DNA from: UBA1479 sp002706405 | GTDB taxonomy: Bacteria > Pseudomonadota > Alphaproteobacteria > Rhodospirillales > Casp-alpha2 | DNA: 64,000 nt | Reading direction: 5' to 3' | Assembly (NCBI GenBank): GCA_963972255.1 | Contig: CAXATO010000004.1 | Span: 62,001-126,000, forward strand | Shown: piece by piece, positions 1-8,014 of the stretch | Layout: each line of letters starts with the position of its first letter | Numbering within the stretch: the first letter of the stretch is position 1 | The notes under the pieces: model-generated | Seen by the model: only the letters and a program-made list of their open reading frames with translations | Database searches by the model: none | What the model was told of the DNA's origin: nothing | Position numbers and translations under genes: made by a program

Positions 1-1
1 C

Positions 2-226
2 CGGAACAGTTGGACCTCCCTCCGCAAACGGGCAGGCCTGATGGACTTCCGTTTCCACGACCTACGCGCTGATTTCGCCAGCCGGCTCGTGAACTCAGGC
101 GTATCACTCCCGGTCGCGCAAAGGCTTCTCGGACATTCGAGCCCGGTTATTACGATGAAGTTCTATGCGGCTGTCAGTAACGACAACCTTCGCCAAGCGG
201 TCGCGGCTGCAGCGGTGACGGTGTGA
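2..226 (+). CDS. Tyrosine recombinase (integrase), C-terminal part only
   Basis: The last 74 residues of a phage-type tyrosine recombinase; the gene starts before the window. The reading frame is open from base 2. It shows the catalytic HxLR motif (HDLR, about residues 19-22 of the visible part), the later GHSS motif and the downstream tyrosine nucleophile in TMKFYA, in the normal order and spacing. The protein would cut and rejoin DNA at an attachment site to move the surrounding island. It ends at the TGA at 224-226, one base before the end of the convergent regulator. Whether the full gene is intact cannot be seen. Confidence 0.85.
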   Translation, partial: RNSWTSLRKRAGLMDFRFHDLRADFASRLVNSGVSLPVAQRLLGHSSPVITMKFYAAVSNDNLRQAVAAAAVTV

Positions 227-601
227 CTATTTCTTGGTGAGGGCTGCAACGACCAGAACCGTCAGCGCCGCCAAGCTGATCAGCGCTATAGCGTTGCTGT
301 CTGACTTTACGGATTTCGATGTTTGGACCTGAACATCGCGGGCCGCCAGGGCGTCTGCGGCCTCGTCAGCCTCCTGCAGCAAACTGCTCGACGGCAGGCC
401 AAGAGTTTTGGCGGCCGTTCGTAGTTGCTCCACATTGATAACAGAATCACCGCGCTCGATCCGCGACCAGGCCGATTGCCCCAATCCCAGGGCAGCTGCC
501 AAATCCCTTTGCTCCAGTCCGGATTGTTCCCGACGGTGAGCTAGTACGCGGCCAAGAACCGCTGCGTAGGTTGTTCCGGGTTTCAGGTTATCCATTGACA
601 T
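227..601 (-). CDS. XRE-family regulator with a C-terminal membrane anchor
   Basis: A 124-residue protein. Residues about 15-75 form a Cro/CI helix-turn-helix (LGRVLAHRREQSGLEQRDLA, then AWSRIERG in the recognition-helix region). Residues about 102-121 are a hydrophobic stretch (NAIALISLAALTVLVVAALT) followed by KK, as in a single tail-anchored membrane helix. That would place a DNA-binding domain at the inner membrane. It is divergent from the LRAT-like gene at 670, with a palindrome in between, so autorepression and control of that gene are likely. The start could also be the ATG at 595, two codons in; neither start has a good ribosome site. The HTH family is clear; the membrane anchor is predicted from hydrophobicity. 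Confidence 0.8.
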   Translation of the reverse strand: MSMDNLKPGTTYAAVLGRVLAHRREQSGLEQRDLAAALGLGQSAWSRIERGDSVINVEQLRTAAKTLGLPSSSLLQEADEAADALAARDVQVQTSKSVKSDSNAIALISLAALTVLVVAALTKK

Positions 602-607
602 TCAATC

Positions 608-640
608 AATATATGCCTTAAACGCATATATGCGTTAAGA
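608..640. promoter_or_regulatory. Palindromic operator between divergent XRE and LRAT-like genes
   Basis: The 14-base perfect palindrome acgcatatatgcgt lies at 622-635, inside a longer near-perfect dyad cttaaacgcata/tatgcgttaag. A second overlapping inverted repeat, atatatgc-N7-gcatatat, shares the right arm. The site sits between the two divergent start codons, which fits an XRE-family operator controlling both genes. Binding is inferred. Confidence 0.65.
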
Positions 641-669
641 GCGCAAAATATTTTAAAGGATAAATTACC

Positions 670-1119
670 ATGAACGCATGCCAAATTCCAGTTGGATCGC
701 GCCTTTTGATTGATCTCCCCCCCATCCGACATCACGGCCGGTATCTTGGAAACGGGCAGGTAGTCCATAACTCGAAGAAGAACGGGATGGTCTGTATCGA
801 GACATTTGAGGCGTTTTCAGGCGGAAAGGCGATTCATTGGATGCCGCCAGCCAACCCTATCGACCCGGCACGTCTCTTCGCCATGGCCAGGTCTTTCGTC
901 GGAAAACCTTATTCATTGTTCGACTTCAATTGCGAGCACTTCGCCAATCTTCTTGTTGAGGGAAAATCGTCGAGCAAACAAATCACCGCTGCATTAGGGG
1001 GCATAAGTTTGGGAGTCTTGATTGCCACCGCCAAGAAACTTAGCGTCCGCCAATCCTTGCTGTTAGCCGGAGCTATGGGCCTCGGCAGCCTCATGCTGGT
1101 CAATTCGTTTGAACGATAA
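670..1119 (+). CDS. LRAT-like cysteine acyltransferase/hydrolase with C-terminal membrane segment
   Basis: A 149-residue protein with the hallmarks of the lecithin:retinol acyltransferase/H-REV107 branch of the NlpC/P60 fold. It has a histidine in RHHGRYLG (His22), a second histidine in GNGQVVH (His33), and the diagnostic NCEHF motif holding the presumed nucleophile Cys88. Family members act on acyl lipids through a Cys-His-His site. Residues about 104-146 hold two hydrophobic stretches, like the membrane tail of H-REV107 proteins. The ATG at 670 follows AAAGGA at a workable distance. It is divergent from a membrane-anchored XRE protein and ends four bases before a convergent second XRE gene. 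The substrate is unknown; an acyl-lipid enzyme or another papain-like hydrolase are both possible. Confidence 0.75.
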   Translation: MNACQIPVGSRLLIDLPPIRHHGRYLGNGQVVHNSKKNGMVCIETFEAFSGGKAIHWMPPANPIDPARLFAMARSFVGKPYSLFDFNCEHFANLLVEGKSSSKQITAALGGISLGVLIATAKKLSVRQSLLLAGAMGLGSLMLVNSFER

Positions 1120-1123
1120 AAGC

Positions 1124-1468
1124 CTAGCGCCGCCGGCCCTCAAACACGCGGACAATACTCGCCAGGACTTCCAGATCCTCTTCGGGCAAGACATCGACCG
1201 CATTCGCCACCCGCGCCGCATGTTTGGAAAGCTTAGGAGGTTCGCGCCTGCCTTCAACATCTTCGAACAAAGCACCTATAGGACAACCGAGCTTTTCCGC
1301 GACTTGGTCAAGCGTGAGAACTCCCGGAATCGTCTTTCCTCTCTCGAAGTTTGACACCGTTTCGACAGATTTGCCGATCGCAGACGCCAGTTGCGCCTGC
1401 GTCATCCCTTTCGCTTCTCTCAAGCGCTTAATGCGCTCGCCTAGCTTTTCGCCAACATTGGACGCCAT
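1124..1468 (-). CDS. XRE-family transcriptional regulator
   Basis: A 114-residue soluble regulator. Residues about 12-67 form a clear Cro/CI helix-turn-helix (IKRLREAKGMTQAQLASAIG, then VETVSNFERGKTIP). The C-terminal tail is charged and helical with no recognised ligand domain. It is tail to tail with the LRAT-like gene, separated by only four bases. In a mobile island such proteins usually repress an adjacent promoter or the element's own excision genes; the target cannot be seen. It is unrelated in its C-terminal half to the membrane-anchored XRE protein at 227-601. Confidence 0.85.
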   Translation of the reverse strand: MASNVGEKLGERIKRLREAKGMTQAQLASAIGKSVETVSNFERGKTIPGVLTLDQVAEKLGCPIGALFEDVEGRREPPKLSKHAARVANAVDVLPEEDLEVLASIVRVFEGRRR

Positions 1469-1646
1469 GCCCCAAATATTGGAGCGATCCTCCGGGCCTG
1501 ACCATTGATGTAATATTTCGACTCATGTTATTATTGTAATCTTCCTATCAAAATTACCGGAAGATTGGATCGTCTCACTGCCTAATAAACCAAATACCGA
1601 ATTAAGCGACGACCCTCGCCCTTTTCGAGAAATTTTTGGGGAAAAA

Positions 1647-1928
1647 GTGGCCGCTTTGATCGGCACCGTATTGTTTTGCAGTTGGTTTTTTTACTTCGCT
1701 TGGGTCTGTCTAATTTGGCTCGCTGAAAATGTTGAGTGGATAGGAATAACTTTCGATTACCTAGACCAAATCTCAGCGTTACCGACGATCCCATATTTAC
1801 CAGTAAAAATCGTCCTGATACCTGCGATCGCGATCCTCGGAATTATCTGGGGCGCCTTACCAGCGATTATTCTCATATCAGCCCACAGATTTGTTGTAAG
1901 GCGGCGGAGTTACAAGAACGTGGGCTAA
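1647..1928 (+). CDS. Small two-helix membrane protein, unknown
   Basis: A 93-residue protein with two strong hydrophobic segments (about 4-27, and 53-78 including IVLIPAIAILGIIWGALPAI) and a basic C-terminus. The GTG at 1647 follows a GGGG run at 1638-1641 at suitable spacing. The frame stays open for over 100 bases upstream (…LPNKPNTELSDDPRPFREIF…), but no standard start codon lies there, so the true N-terminus is unsure. Its stop overlaps the stop of the convergent HNH gene. It is not recognised as any family. The membrane topology suggests an accessory protein of the island, but a role in defence is only a guess. Confidence 0.45.
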   Translation: MAALIGTVLFCSWFFYFAWVCLIWLAENVEWIGITFDYLDQISALPTIPYLPVKIVLIPAIAILGIIWGALPAIILISAHRFVVRRRSYKNVG

Positions 1929-2971
1929 AAAAACCCTGCCTCCTTGCAGCCCTCGAGGAAAGCTTTCTTGAGAAAATTACTTTCGGCCAAGGGCGATTTT
2001 TCCGCCTGCCTTCTAATCCGCGCCATTAACTGATCCGGCGTAACTCCCTCATTTGCACATTCATCAAGAACCTGAGCCACCCAGTATTTGCCATCATTTT
2101 CCCCGCAGCATTTCGCTTTGTACCGCTCATCAATTCCATATAAATCACACCAAGTCGCAATTTCCTCGGTTTTCTCGGGCGGCCCGTACTCGAATACAAT
2201 GTCATCCGGAGAAATGCTCTCATAGTTTGGTGATGCTAATTTCACTTTGATCCTGATATCTGAGGGGACCGCTGAATAAGCAAAAAATGACTTTCGTCGT
2301 GCACCTTCTCCAAAAGCGGGATCTTTTTGAAGTTTATAGACGCTATTGCATTCGTGACATGTCGGCACGAGGTTACGAAAGTTGATCGAGTTGAACGGAT
2401 ATAAGGCCTTGGGGAGATAATGGTCATAAGCCTCCCGTTTCTCGTGATACTCGCCTTTCAAATCGGACAGTCCGCAGAACGGACATTTTCCAAAATTGTT
2501 CACCAGCACGAACGCGTCATGGTGTGCTGAAATCGTACCGATTTTCTGGACAAGATCCGCCGCCCCAACTTTGTCATAAATTCCAGTAAAGAACTTCCGC
2601 AATGCGGCGGCTAAATTCGCGTCCAGAGCCTCAACTTCTGCGTACCTGGCAATCTGCAGGTCCTTGTCGGAACACGCCGCCTCAATCTGATTATTGGCAT
2701 CGAACCATAGTCTCAGTTGGTCAATCTGCCCCTGATCCAATTGCGAAAAATGCCGATAAATGGCTTCAATATTGCTGCTGTAAAAGTCGGCAATCTGAGT
2801 GTCGGCATAATGGAACGCCGTCATAATTTCTTTGAGATCAGGGTTCCCGTTGTAGAGATTCAGACTATACGGGGCGCCGCTGGGAGCCGAACACCACACA
2901 TCAAATATGAAGTTTATGAACTCCTGCATTCTCTCCATTTGATGGGGAACATATTCGTATGGAACCAGCAT
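1925..2971 (-). CDS. HNH endonuclease, partner of the upstream AAA ATPase
   Basis: A 348-residue protein with a zinc-ribbon HNH nuclease core at about residues 163-213. CPFC (Cys163, Cys166) and CHEC (Cys205, Cys208) form the zinc knuckles; Asp183-His184 in DHYLPK, Asn200 and Asn209 fit the His-Asn-His metal site. The N-terminal 160 residues are not recognised. The ATG overlaps the TGA of the ATPase by one base (TGATG), so the two are translationally coupled. ATPase plus HNH pairs of this kind are known from the Septu (PtuA/PtuB) anti-phage system and from retron effectors. The protein is predicted to cut nucleic acid when the ATPase is triggered. It is the last gene of the defence operon. 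Confidence 0.8.
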   Translation of the reverse strand: MLVPYEYVPHQMERMQEFINFIFDVWCSAPSGAPYSLNLYNGNPDLKEIMTAFHYADTQIADFYSSNIEAIYRHFSQLDQGQIDQLRLWFDANNQIEAACSDKDLQIARYAEVEALDANLAAALRKFFTGIYDKVGAADLVQKIGTISAHHDAFVLVNNFGKCPFCGLSDLKGEYHEKREAYDHYLPKALYPFNSINFRNLVPTCHECNSVYKLQKDPAFGEGARRKSFFAYSAVPSDIRIKVKLASPNYESISPDDIVFEYGPPEKTEEIATWCDLYGIDERYKAKCCGENDGKYWVAQVLDECANEGVTPDQLMARIRRQAEKSPLAESNFLKKAFLEGCKEAGFF

Positions 2972-4779
2972 CAGGGCGCATCCTCCATACTTTCGAGGAT
3001 CGAGTTGATTAGCGTGATTTTTTCTACTGAGTCACCAAGTTCGGCATTTAGCTCCTGCAGGATTTGTTCTTTGTCCTCATCGCTTTCGAAGCGACGCCTC
3101 AATGCATCCAGTTTTGCCTGCGCCACTCCTCCAATCGTCTCTTTCTTTCCGAAGGTCTTCATCGTGATCTTGTTGATTGACGCACCGAGCGTTTGATAAT
3201 CGGGACGGCTGACCGAAACCGCCCTATCTTCATTCTTGAAAACCAAAACCCGCTCCGGGCGGCTGTCTGAAATCAAGAAGGGCGTATGGGTAGTCACAAA
3301 CATCTCGCGTTCGCAATCGTTAGAAGCGCCGTTAAAGCATTGCTTTAGGCGGGTCACGAAACTGGATCGCCAATCGGGATTAAAATGGGTTTCTGGTTCA
3401 TCTAACAAAAAGAGTGCCGAGGCCTCCTTGAACAACAAGCACAAGCCAAGACTGTGCAGCATCTGGTGCTCGCCGTCGGAAAGGCTTTTCAATAGGACTT
3501 GATCTTTGACCCCTCGCTTCGAAACCCAAAAATGCTTCATCCGCATTACCCGCTCATCAGAAGCCAAGGTGGGTACAGTCTCAGTCACATAGTGGCTGCT
3601 TGAGCGATAAAGGTCCGTTTTGAGATTTTCGCTGACGGAATAGAGATTAAGCGCCAGAAGAACTTGCAATGCTTGGAAAAGCTCAACCGCATCTTGGAAA
3701 TTTGCTTGGAAGGCATCCTTCGTCGCTTGGTTTACGAAGTAATCGAGATAAAGAGTGTCGGTCTCCTCGTCTTCAAAACGGCAGGTAGCGCACCGCTTCA
3801 GTCGCGCCAAAATCGGTCCGAACTCTTCGCTACTCTCTTCGTCAATCCGCCCGTCTAAAAGGCTTACTAAATTGACTGCTGCCCGACCGCTGTCCTCGTC
3901 GATGGAGACAGCTGGATGTCCGTCACCGAAATCCGCCGCGACGTCACGGGGGACCTCTATGCTCCGTTTTATAATGATCTGGAAGCTGTTTAGGGCTTGC
4001 AGGCCTGTTTCCTCAATCAGAGGAAACAATGTTCCTTCGTCATGGAAAAGAAGATTGCACAGTAAGATTGCCTGGCTGAAAGAGCCGTCCATATAGGCCA
4101 GTCGAGTCTCTGGCCGCCCAGGATACGGCAGTTGATTTTTCAAGCTGTTCCAATATTCGTCATATTGGACAAACCGCATCTTGAAAAAAGGAAGACTTAG
4201 AATTTCATTTTCGCCGGATGAATAACCAAGAACATATTGAGGCAACAGAAAATCACGCTCACGCGCGCTAACCCCACCCACGGCGCCCACACTCGGCAGA
4301 TCATCAAAAGAGGCCACGCCATCGATTGAACGCGCGTTGTCTGTATTAAAATCTGCCGAATTGTTCCAAAAAATCTCAGGGGACTGGCCTGCAAGCTTCG
4401 CGACCGTTATGTGAGCATGGGTTTTGTCTACACTTTTCCTAGCTCCTGACGGCACTCGAATTAGGTATTCGAGTTCAAAACCATCTGGCAGCACATCTGG
4501 CGGAGGCAAGCCATCCCCATCTGATCCGGGCATAAGCGCCGAGGGAAGGAAGCTTCGCTGAACTCGCAATAGCTCGAGTTGGTAGAAAATTGCAGCCAAG
4601 ACCTCAAGGAGATTGGATTTACCGCTACCATTCGGGCCAGCACAGACAAACGGTTCAAATTCGTAGGACTGTTGTTTGTCGTCCTCTAAGTCCCATTCGC
4701 GCCGAAAGACGTATTCGAAACCTGATTGTAGGCTCCTAAAACCTTTAGGGTCTGTGATCTTCAATCGCAGCAGCTGCAT
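2971..4779 (-). CDS. AAA/ABC-type ATPase associated with the restriction operon (PtuA-like)
   Basis: A 602-residue ATPase. Walker A is GPNGSGKS at about 48-55. An ABC-like signature is seen in SLSDGEHQMLHSLG. Walker B is LFLLDEPETHF at about 456-466, followed by the switch histidine in TTHTPFLISDS. A second YSSGEN motif lies mid-protein. No TOPRIM nuclease domain is visible, so it is closer to PtuA-like or restriction-associated ATPases than to OLD nucleases. The start at 4779 was chosen because it lies four bases after the hsdS stop and gives a normal N-terminus (MQLLRLKITDPKGFRSL); the frame runs 63 codons further upstream inside hsdS, but that stretch looks non-coding. It presumably gates the HNH nuclease encoded next. 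Confidence 0.85.
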   Translation of the reverse strand: MQLLRLKITDPKGFRSLQSGFEYVFRREWDLEDDKQQSYEFEPFVCAGPNGSGKSNLLEVLAAIFYQLELLRVQRSFLPSALMPGSDGDGLPPPDVLPDGFELEYLIRVPSGARKSVDKTHAHITVAKLAGQSPEIFWNNSADFNTDNARSIDGVASFDDLPSVGAVGGVSARERDFLLPQYVLGYSSGENEILSLPFFKMRFVQYDEYWNSLKNQLPYPGRPETRLAYMDGSFSQAILLCNLLFHDEGTLFPLIEETGLQALNSFQIIIKRSIEVPRDVAADFGDGHPAVSIDEDSGRAAVNLVSLLDGRIDEESSEEFGPILARLKRCATCRFEDEETDTLYLDYFVNQATKDAFQANFQDAVELFQALQVLLALNLYSVSENLKTDLYRSSSHYVTETVPTLASDERVMRMKHFWVSKRGVKDQVLLKSLSDGEHQMLHSLGLCLLFKEASALFLLDEPETHFNPDWRSSFVTRLKQCFNGASNDCEREMFVTTHTPFLISDSRPERVLVFKNEDRAVSVSRPDYQTLGASINKITMKTFGKKETIGGVAQAKLDALRRRFESDEDKEQILQELNAELGDSVEKITLINSILESMEDAP

Positions 4780-4783
4780 CAGA

Positions 4784-6322
4784 TTATCCGGCCACCCGGA
4801 GCGTAACGAGATTTTTTCCCTCGTCGAATTCTTGTTTGATTTTCCCTTCGCGCAGACCGTCCAGGACCCATTCGCGATATAGATCGTATTCCGTTGTCGA
4901 AAAAGGCTTGTCGTCGTCCCCCATATACTCGACCGCCCGAACCTGGACGGCTTGCCAGAACTGATCAAACGTTAAGTCAGTCTCGTGCTCTGAACCGCCA
5001 ATAAGTTCATCAAACCACTGACGTAGAAGTCTTTCTCGACCTTCCGCCTTATCCATAGGGTACTCGTCAAGAGGCGACTCGACGTCCGCTGTCGCCGACA
5101 GCTCAGACCGCCCAACGAAATCGGCTTCGCCAACAGCCGGAATCCCAGATAAATCAAGTCTTCCCGTAAATGCTTTTTGACTTATCGCGCCGTAAAGTTC
5201 CTCTAAATTTGTAAGGTTTTCGCTATACCCTCTCTGAAGCAGGTACACTTTTTCGATGACTGCAGAAAATTTGTTTTGGTGCTCGATTGGCGGGCAGGGC
5301 ACCGACAATTGCCTTAGGATTTTTAGGTTTATATTTTTTTGCGCAGCTTCTGGGGCTTTTTTTTCAAGTATTTTATGGAGGAATTGAAATAACGCATAAA
5401 CGTAAAGGTTATTCGACTCATTTTTCGACGCTAAAAAACCGACAACACTATCGGGAAAGCACGCTTCGAAATTTAGAATAGCTGTCTTAGCAATGTTCGC
5501 TGCAATAGTTATGCAGAGTGTACCCTTGGGCCACAATTTGCTCTGGGCGAGCCCTTGATCGGAATAAGACTGAGTATATTCTTCAATGTATATACCGGAA
5601 TTTGCAACATCGCCTGTTTGTATCAGTGGGTAATCTCCGCCCAGCAACTCCGGGGCATTTCTAGGGCGATGCTTAGAAACTCCACGGTCCAAGGTTCCTA
5701 ATTGGCCTAGTGGTTTTACTTCCCACGCTTTCTCATTTCGAACAGGATCACCAAACATTTTCACAAAAAAACTTGTGATAAATCTGTCTAGTTCTCCAAT
5801 CGCTTTCTTCCTAATTAGTATTAGGCTGTCAACGTTGTTAAGAATATAAGATATTCGTTCTTGATCTATATTTTCTGGAAAAGGAATTGTTAATCGGCCA
5901 ACATCTCTCGGATATAGGTGTATCCCCCTTACGATCCTTTTTAATCCTTCACGCCCCTTTGGGGATTTAATGAAGTGGTAAATAAAGTTTTGATCAATAT
6001 TCTTAGGTCGAATGATCAACCATTCGCCTGTTGCTATTACACCATCCAATTCAGGACCAATTCGCGCAATCTTATTTCCAACATAATCCCTGTTATGGGC
6101 GGCATTGAGTATTACGGTGTCACCTCGTTTCAAAACTTTTTTTGAATGTTTTTCGTAAAAACTTTCATCAACAAATGACTCAAATTTACCTCTAAATTTC
6201 CCAGCCTCATCAATATCTTTGATTTTGAGTATTGGGCGTCCCGATCTTCTCTGCTCGGACCTTGATGGGGTCTTACCATTGAATACAAAACAACATTCTT
6301 CGATTGAGACGAGATCGATCAT
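4784..6322 (-). CDS. hsdS: Type I restriction-modification specificity subunit with C-terminal extension
   Basis: A 512-residue S subunit that directs the HsdM/HsdR complex to its bipartite DNA target. Two target-recognition regions can be seen (about 1-165 and 200-375). Each is followed by a coiled-coil conserved segment; IRKKAIGELDRFITSFFVKM and LEELYGAISQKAFTGRLDL are typical of these. Residues about 392-512 form an acidic, helix-rich extension not found in usual S subunits of about 400 residues, and it is rich in Trp and Tyr (QWFDELIGG, FDQFWQAVQ, YREWVLDGLREG). The start overlaps the hsdM stop (ATGA). The stop is four bases before the ATPase start. The gene is very AT-rich in its 5' half. 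Confidence 0.9.
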   Translation of the reverse strand: MIDLVSIEECCFVFNGKTPSRSEQRRSGRPILKIKDIDEAGKFRGKFESFVDESFYEKHSKKVLKRGDTVILNAAHNRDYVGNKIARIGPELDGVIATGEWLIIRPKNIDQNFIYHFIKSPKGREGLKRIVRGIHLYPRDVGRLTIPFPENIDQERISYILNNVDSLILIRKKAIGELDRFITSFFVKMFGDPVRNEKAWEVKPLGQLGTLDRGVSKHRPRNAPELLGGDYPLIQTGDVANSGIYIEEYTQSYSDQGLAQSKLWPKGTLCITIAANIAKTAILNFEACFPDSVVGFLASKNESNNLYVYALFQFLHKILEKKAPEAAQKNINLKILRQLSVPCPPIEHQNKFSAVIEKVYLLQRGYSENLTNLEELYGAISQKAFTGRLDLSGIPAVGEADFVGRSELSATADVESPLDEYPMDKAEGRERLLRQWFDELIGGSEHETDLTFDQFWQAVQVRAVEYMGDDDKPFSTTEYDLYREWVLDGLREGKIKQEFDEGKNLVTLRVAG

Positions 6323-7977
6323 TTGATCATCCCCCTCAAGTCCAGAAGTTCGCGAACGATCCCAGACTGAATTTTTTCTAATTCTGCTTCTTTCATCACA
6401 CCTATTTCAGTTTCTAAAAGATTTTCGATGATCTCTTTCGGGTCCTCGTATTCAATTTCCTCATATATATCTTCGTTGTAGCTGCCAAAGCTGAGATCAA
6501 AGTCTTTATCCTCAATTTCTTCGCGAGGGACGAAGAAATATTGAAGTTTACGATCAGAATCAGTCTTTGGTTCCCGTGAGTGAAAACTAGCCACGATATG
6601 CTGCAGGTCTCCGCTTCCTTCTTTCTTTATGCGCTTATCATCAAGCGAGTATCCATCATCTTTCATGCCGAAGAACCACACGTGGTCCGTCCCCGGTTTA
6701 CTCACTTTGTCATCCACCCCCCAAATCTTTGTGAAAATCAGGATGGCAGTACTCACACCAGCATATGGCTTAAAGACGCCGCTCGGCATGGTAATTACAG
6801 CCTTCAAATCACAACTTTCAACCAATAGCCGCCTGAGGCTCACAAATGCCCGGCCAGTACCGAACAACACACCTTGAGGTATGATCACCGCCGCAGTTCC
6901 GCCTTTTCTAAGAATCCGATAAATATTTTCTACAAACAACAGCTCAGTTTTGGTTGTTGATATTTGAAGACGTTCGCTGATGTCACCTCTATCGATGCTA
7001 CCAGTGAAAGGCGGATTGGCCATGATGATGTCGTATTTAGCCTCTTCATCGTATCCCTTGCTGAGAGTGTCCTTGTAGTCGATCTGCGGTTCATCGATAC
7101 CGTGCATCATCAAATTCATCAGACCGAGGCGCACCATCGTGCTGTCAATGTCATAGCCAATTAAAGAGCTATCCAAAGTAGCCTGAACTTTCTCAGTTAG
7201 GCTTGCCGCCACAGAAGACCGGACGAAGCCATCTTCATCTGGCTTTACATTCTTTGCGCCCGCTTTCATGGCGAGCTGGGTGACAATGTATTGATAGGCG
7301 CCCAACAAAAAACCGCCCGTACCGCAAGCAGGGTCGGCGATTTTGTGACCTAGTTGCGGCTGGACCAATTCGACCATCAATTTGATGATGTGTCGGGGCG
7401 TTCGAAATTGGCCGTTCTTACCGGCGGTCGCGATTTCGGACAGCAAGTATTCGTACACATCGCCTTGGATATCTTGGAAGGCCTGCCCTTTCTCCGCGGA
7501 TTCGTTCTCCATCAACTCAAAAATCTCGTCGATGGTTTTGACCGCCTCCACCATCAGGCTGGACTTTGGGATGATGAAAACAGCGTTCTGCATATGATGA
7601 GTGAAATTGGATTCGGCGCCGTTCATATCTTTTAGAAACGGAAATACCTTTGTCTGTACGTGGGTGAGCATTTCGCCAGCGGGCATGCGTTTAAAATAGC
7701 TCCAGCGTAATGTGTCTTTGTCGATCGCATAGGATCCAGCATCGTTTTTGCCTTGGTGTTCGGGCGGAATCCAAGTGCCAGAAAATTTCGAAACGTAAGC
7801 TTCGCCCGTAAATTCTGCGTCGGCCTTCCGTTTCTGATCCAAGTCGTCGAGCCGTTTCATGAACAGCAGGTATGTGATTTGCTCGATCGCCGTCAGTGGA
7901 TTTGAAATGCCGCCACTCCAGAATTTGTTCCAGAGTTGGTCGATTAAATTTCTAAGCTCGGGATTGTTCTGCAGCAT
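6319..7977 (-). CDS. hsdM: Type I restriction-modification DNA adenine methyltransferase subunit
   Basis: A 552-residue N6-adenine methyltransferase. The N-terminal HsdM domain (LRNLIDQLWNKFW, then MKRLDDLDQKR) covers about 1-160. The AdoMet-binding motif DPACGTGGF lies at about 215-223 and the catalytic NPPF at about 321-324. It methylates the site chosen by HsdS and forms the complex with HsdR. It sits between hsdR and hsdS, overlapping hsdS by four bases, in a single-strand operon. All key residues are present, so it should be active. Confidence 0.95.
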   Translation of the reverse strand: MLQNNPELRNLIDQLWNKFWSGGISNPLTAIEQITYLLFMKRLDDLDQKRKADAEFTGEAYVSKFSGTWIPPEHQGKNDAGSYAIDKDTLRWSYFKRMPAGEMLTHVQTKVFPFLKDMNGAESNFTHHMQNAVFIIPKSSLMVEAVKTIDEIFELMENESAEKGQAFQDIQGDVYEYLLSEIATAGKNGQFRTPRHIIKLMVELVQPQLGHKIADPACGTGGFLLGAYQYIVTQLAMKAGAKNVKPDEDGFVRSSVAASLTEKVQATLDSSLIGYDIDSTMVRLGLMNLMMHGIDEPQIDYKDTLSKGYDEEAKYDIIMANPPFTGSIDRGDISERLQISTTKTELLFVENIYRILRKGGTAAVIIPQGVLFGTGRAFVSLRRLLVESCDLKAVITMPSGVFKPYAGVSTAILIFTKIWGVDDKVSKPGTDHVWFFGMKDDGYSLDDKRIKKEGSGDLQHIVASFHSREPKTDSDRKLQYFFVPREEIEDKDFDLSFGSYNEDIYEEIEYEDPKEIIENLLETEIGVMKEAELEKIQSGIVRELLDLRGMIK

Positions 7978-8014
7978 TGTGCCAGCACCTTATGTTTCGC
8001 AGCTGATCCGCCGA

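Noticed and set aside
4780..4968. N-terminal extension of the AAA ATPase inside hsdS
   Set aside because: The 63 extra codons overlap hsdS in another frame, and the normal N-terminus starts at 4779 right after the hsdS stop.
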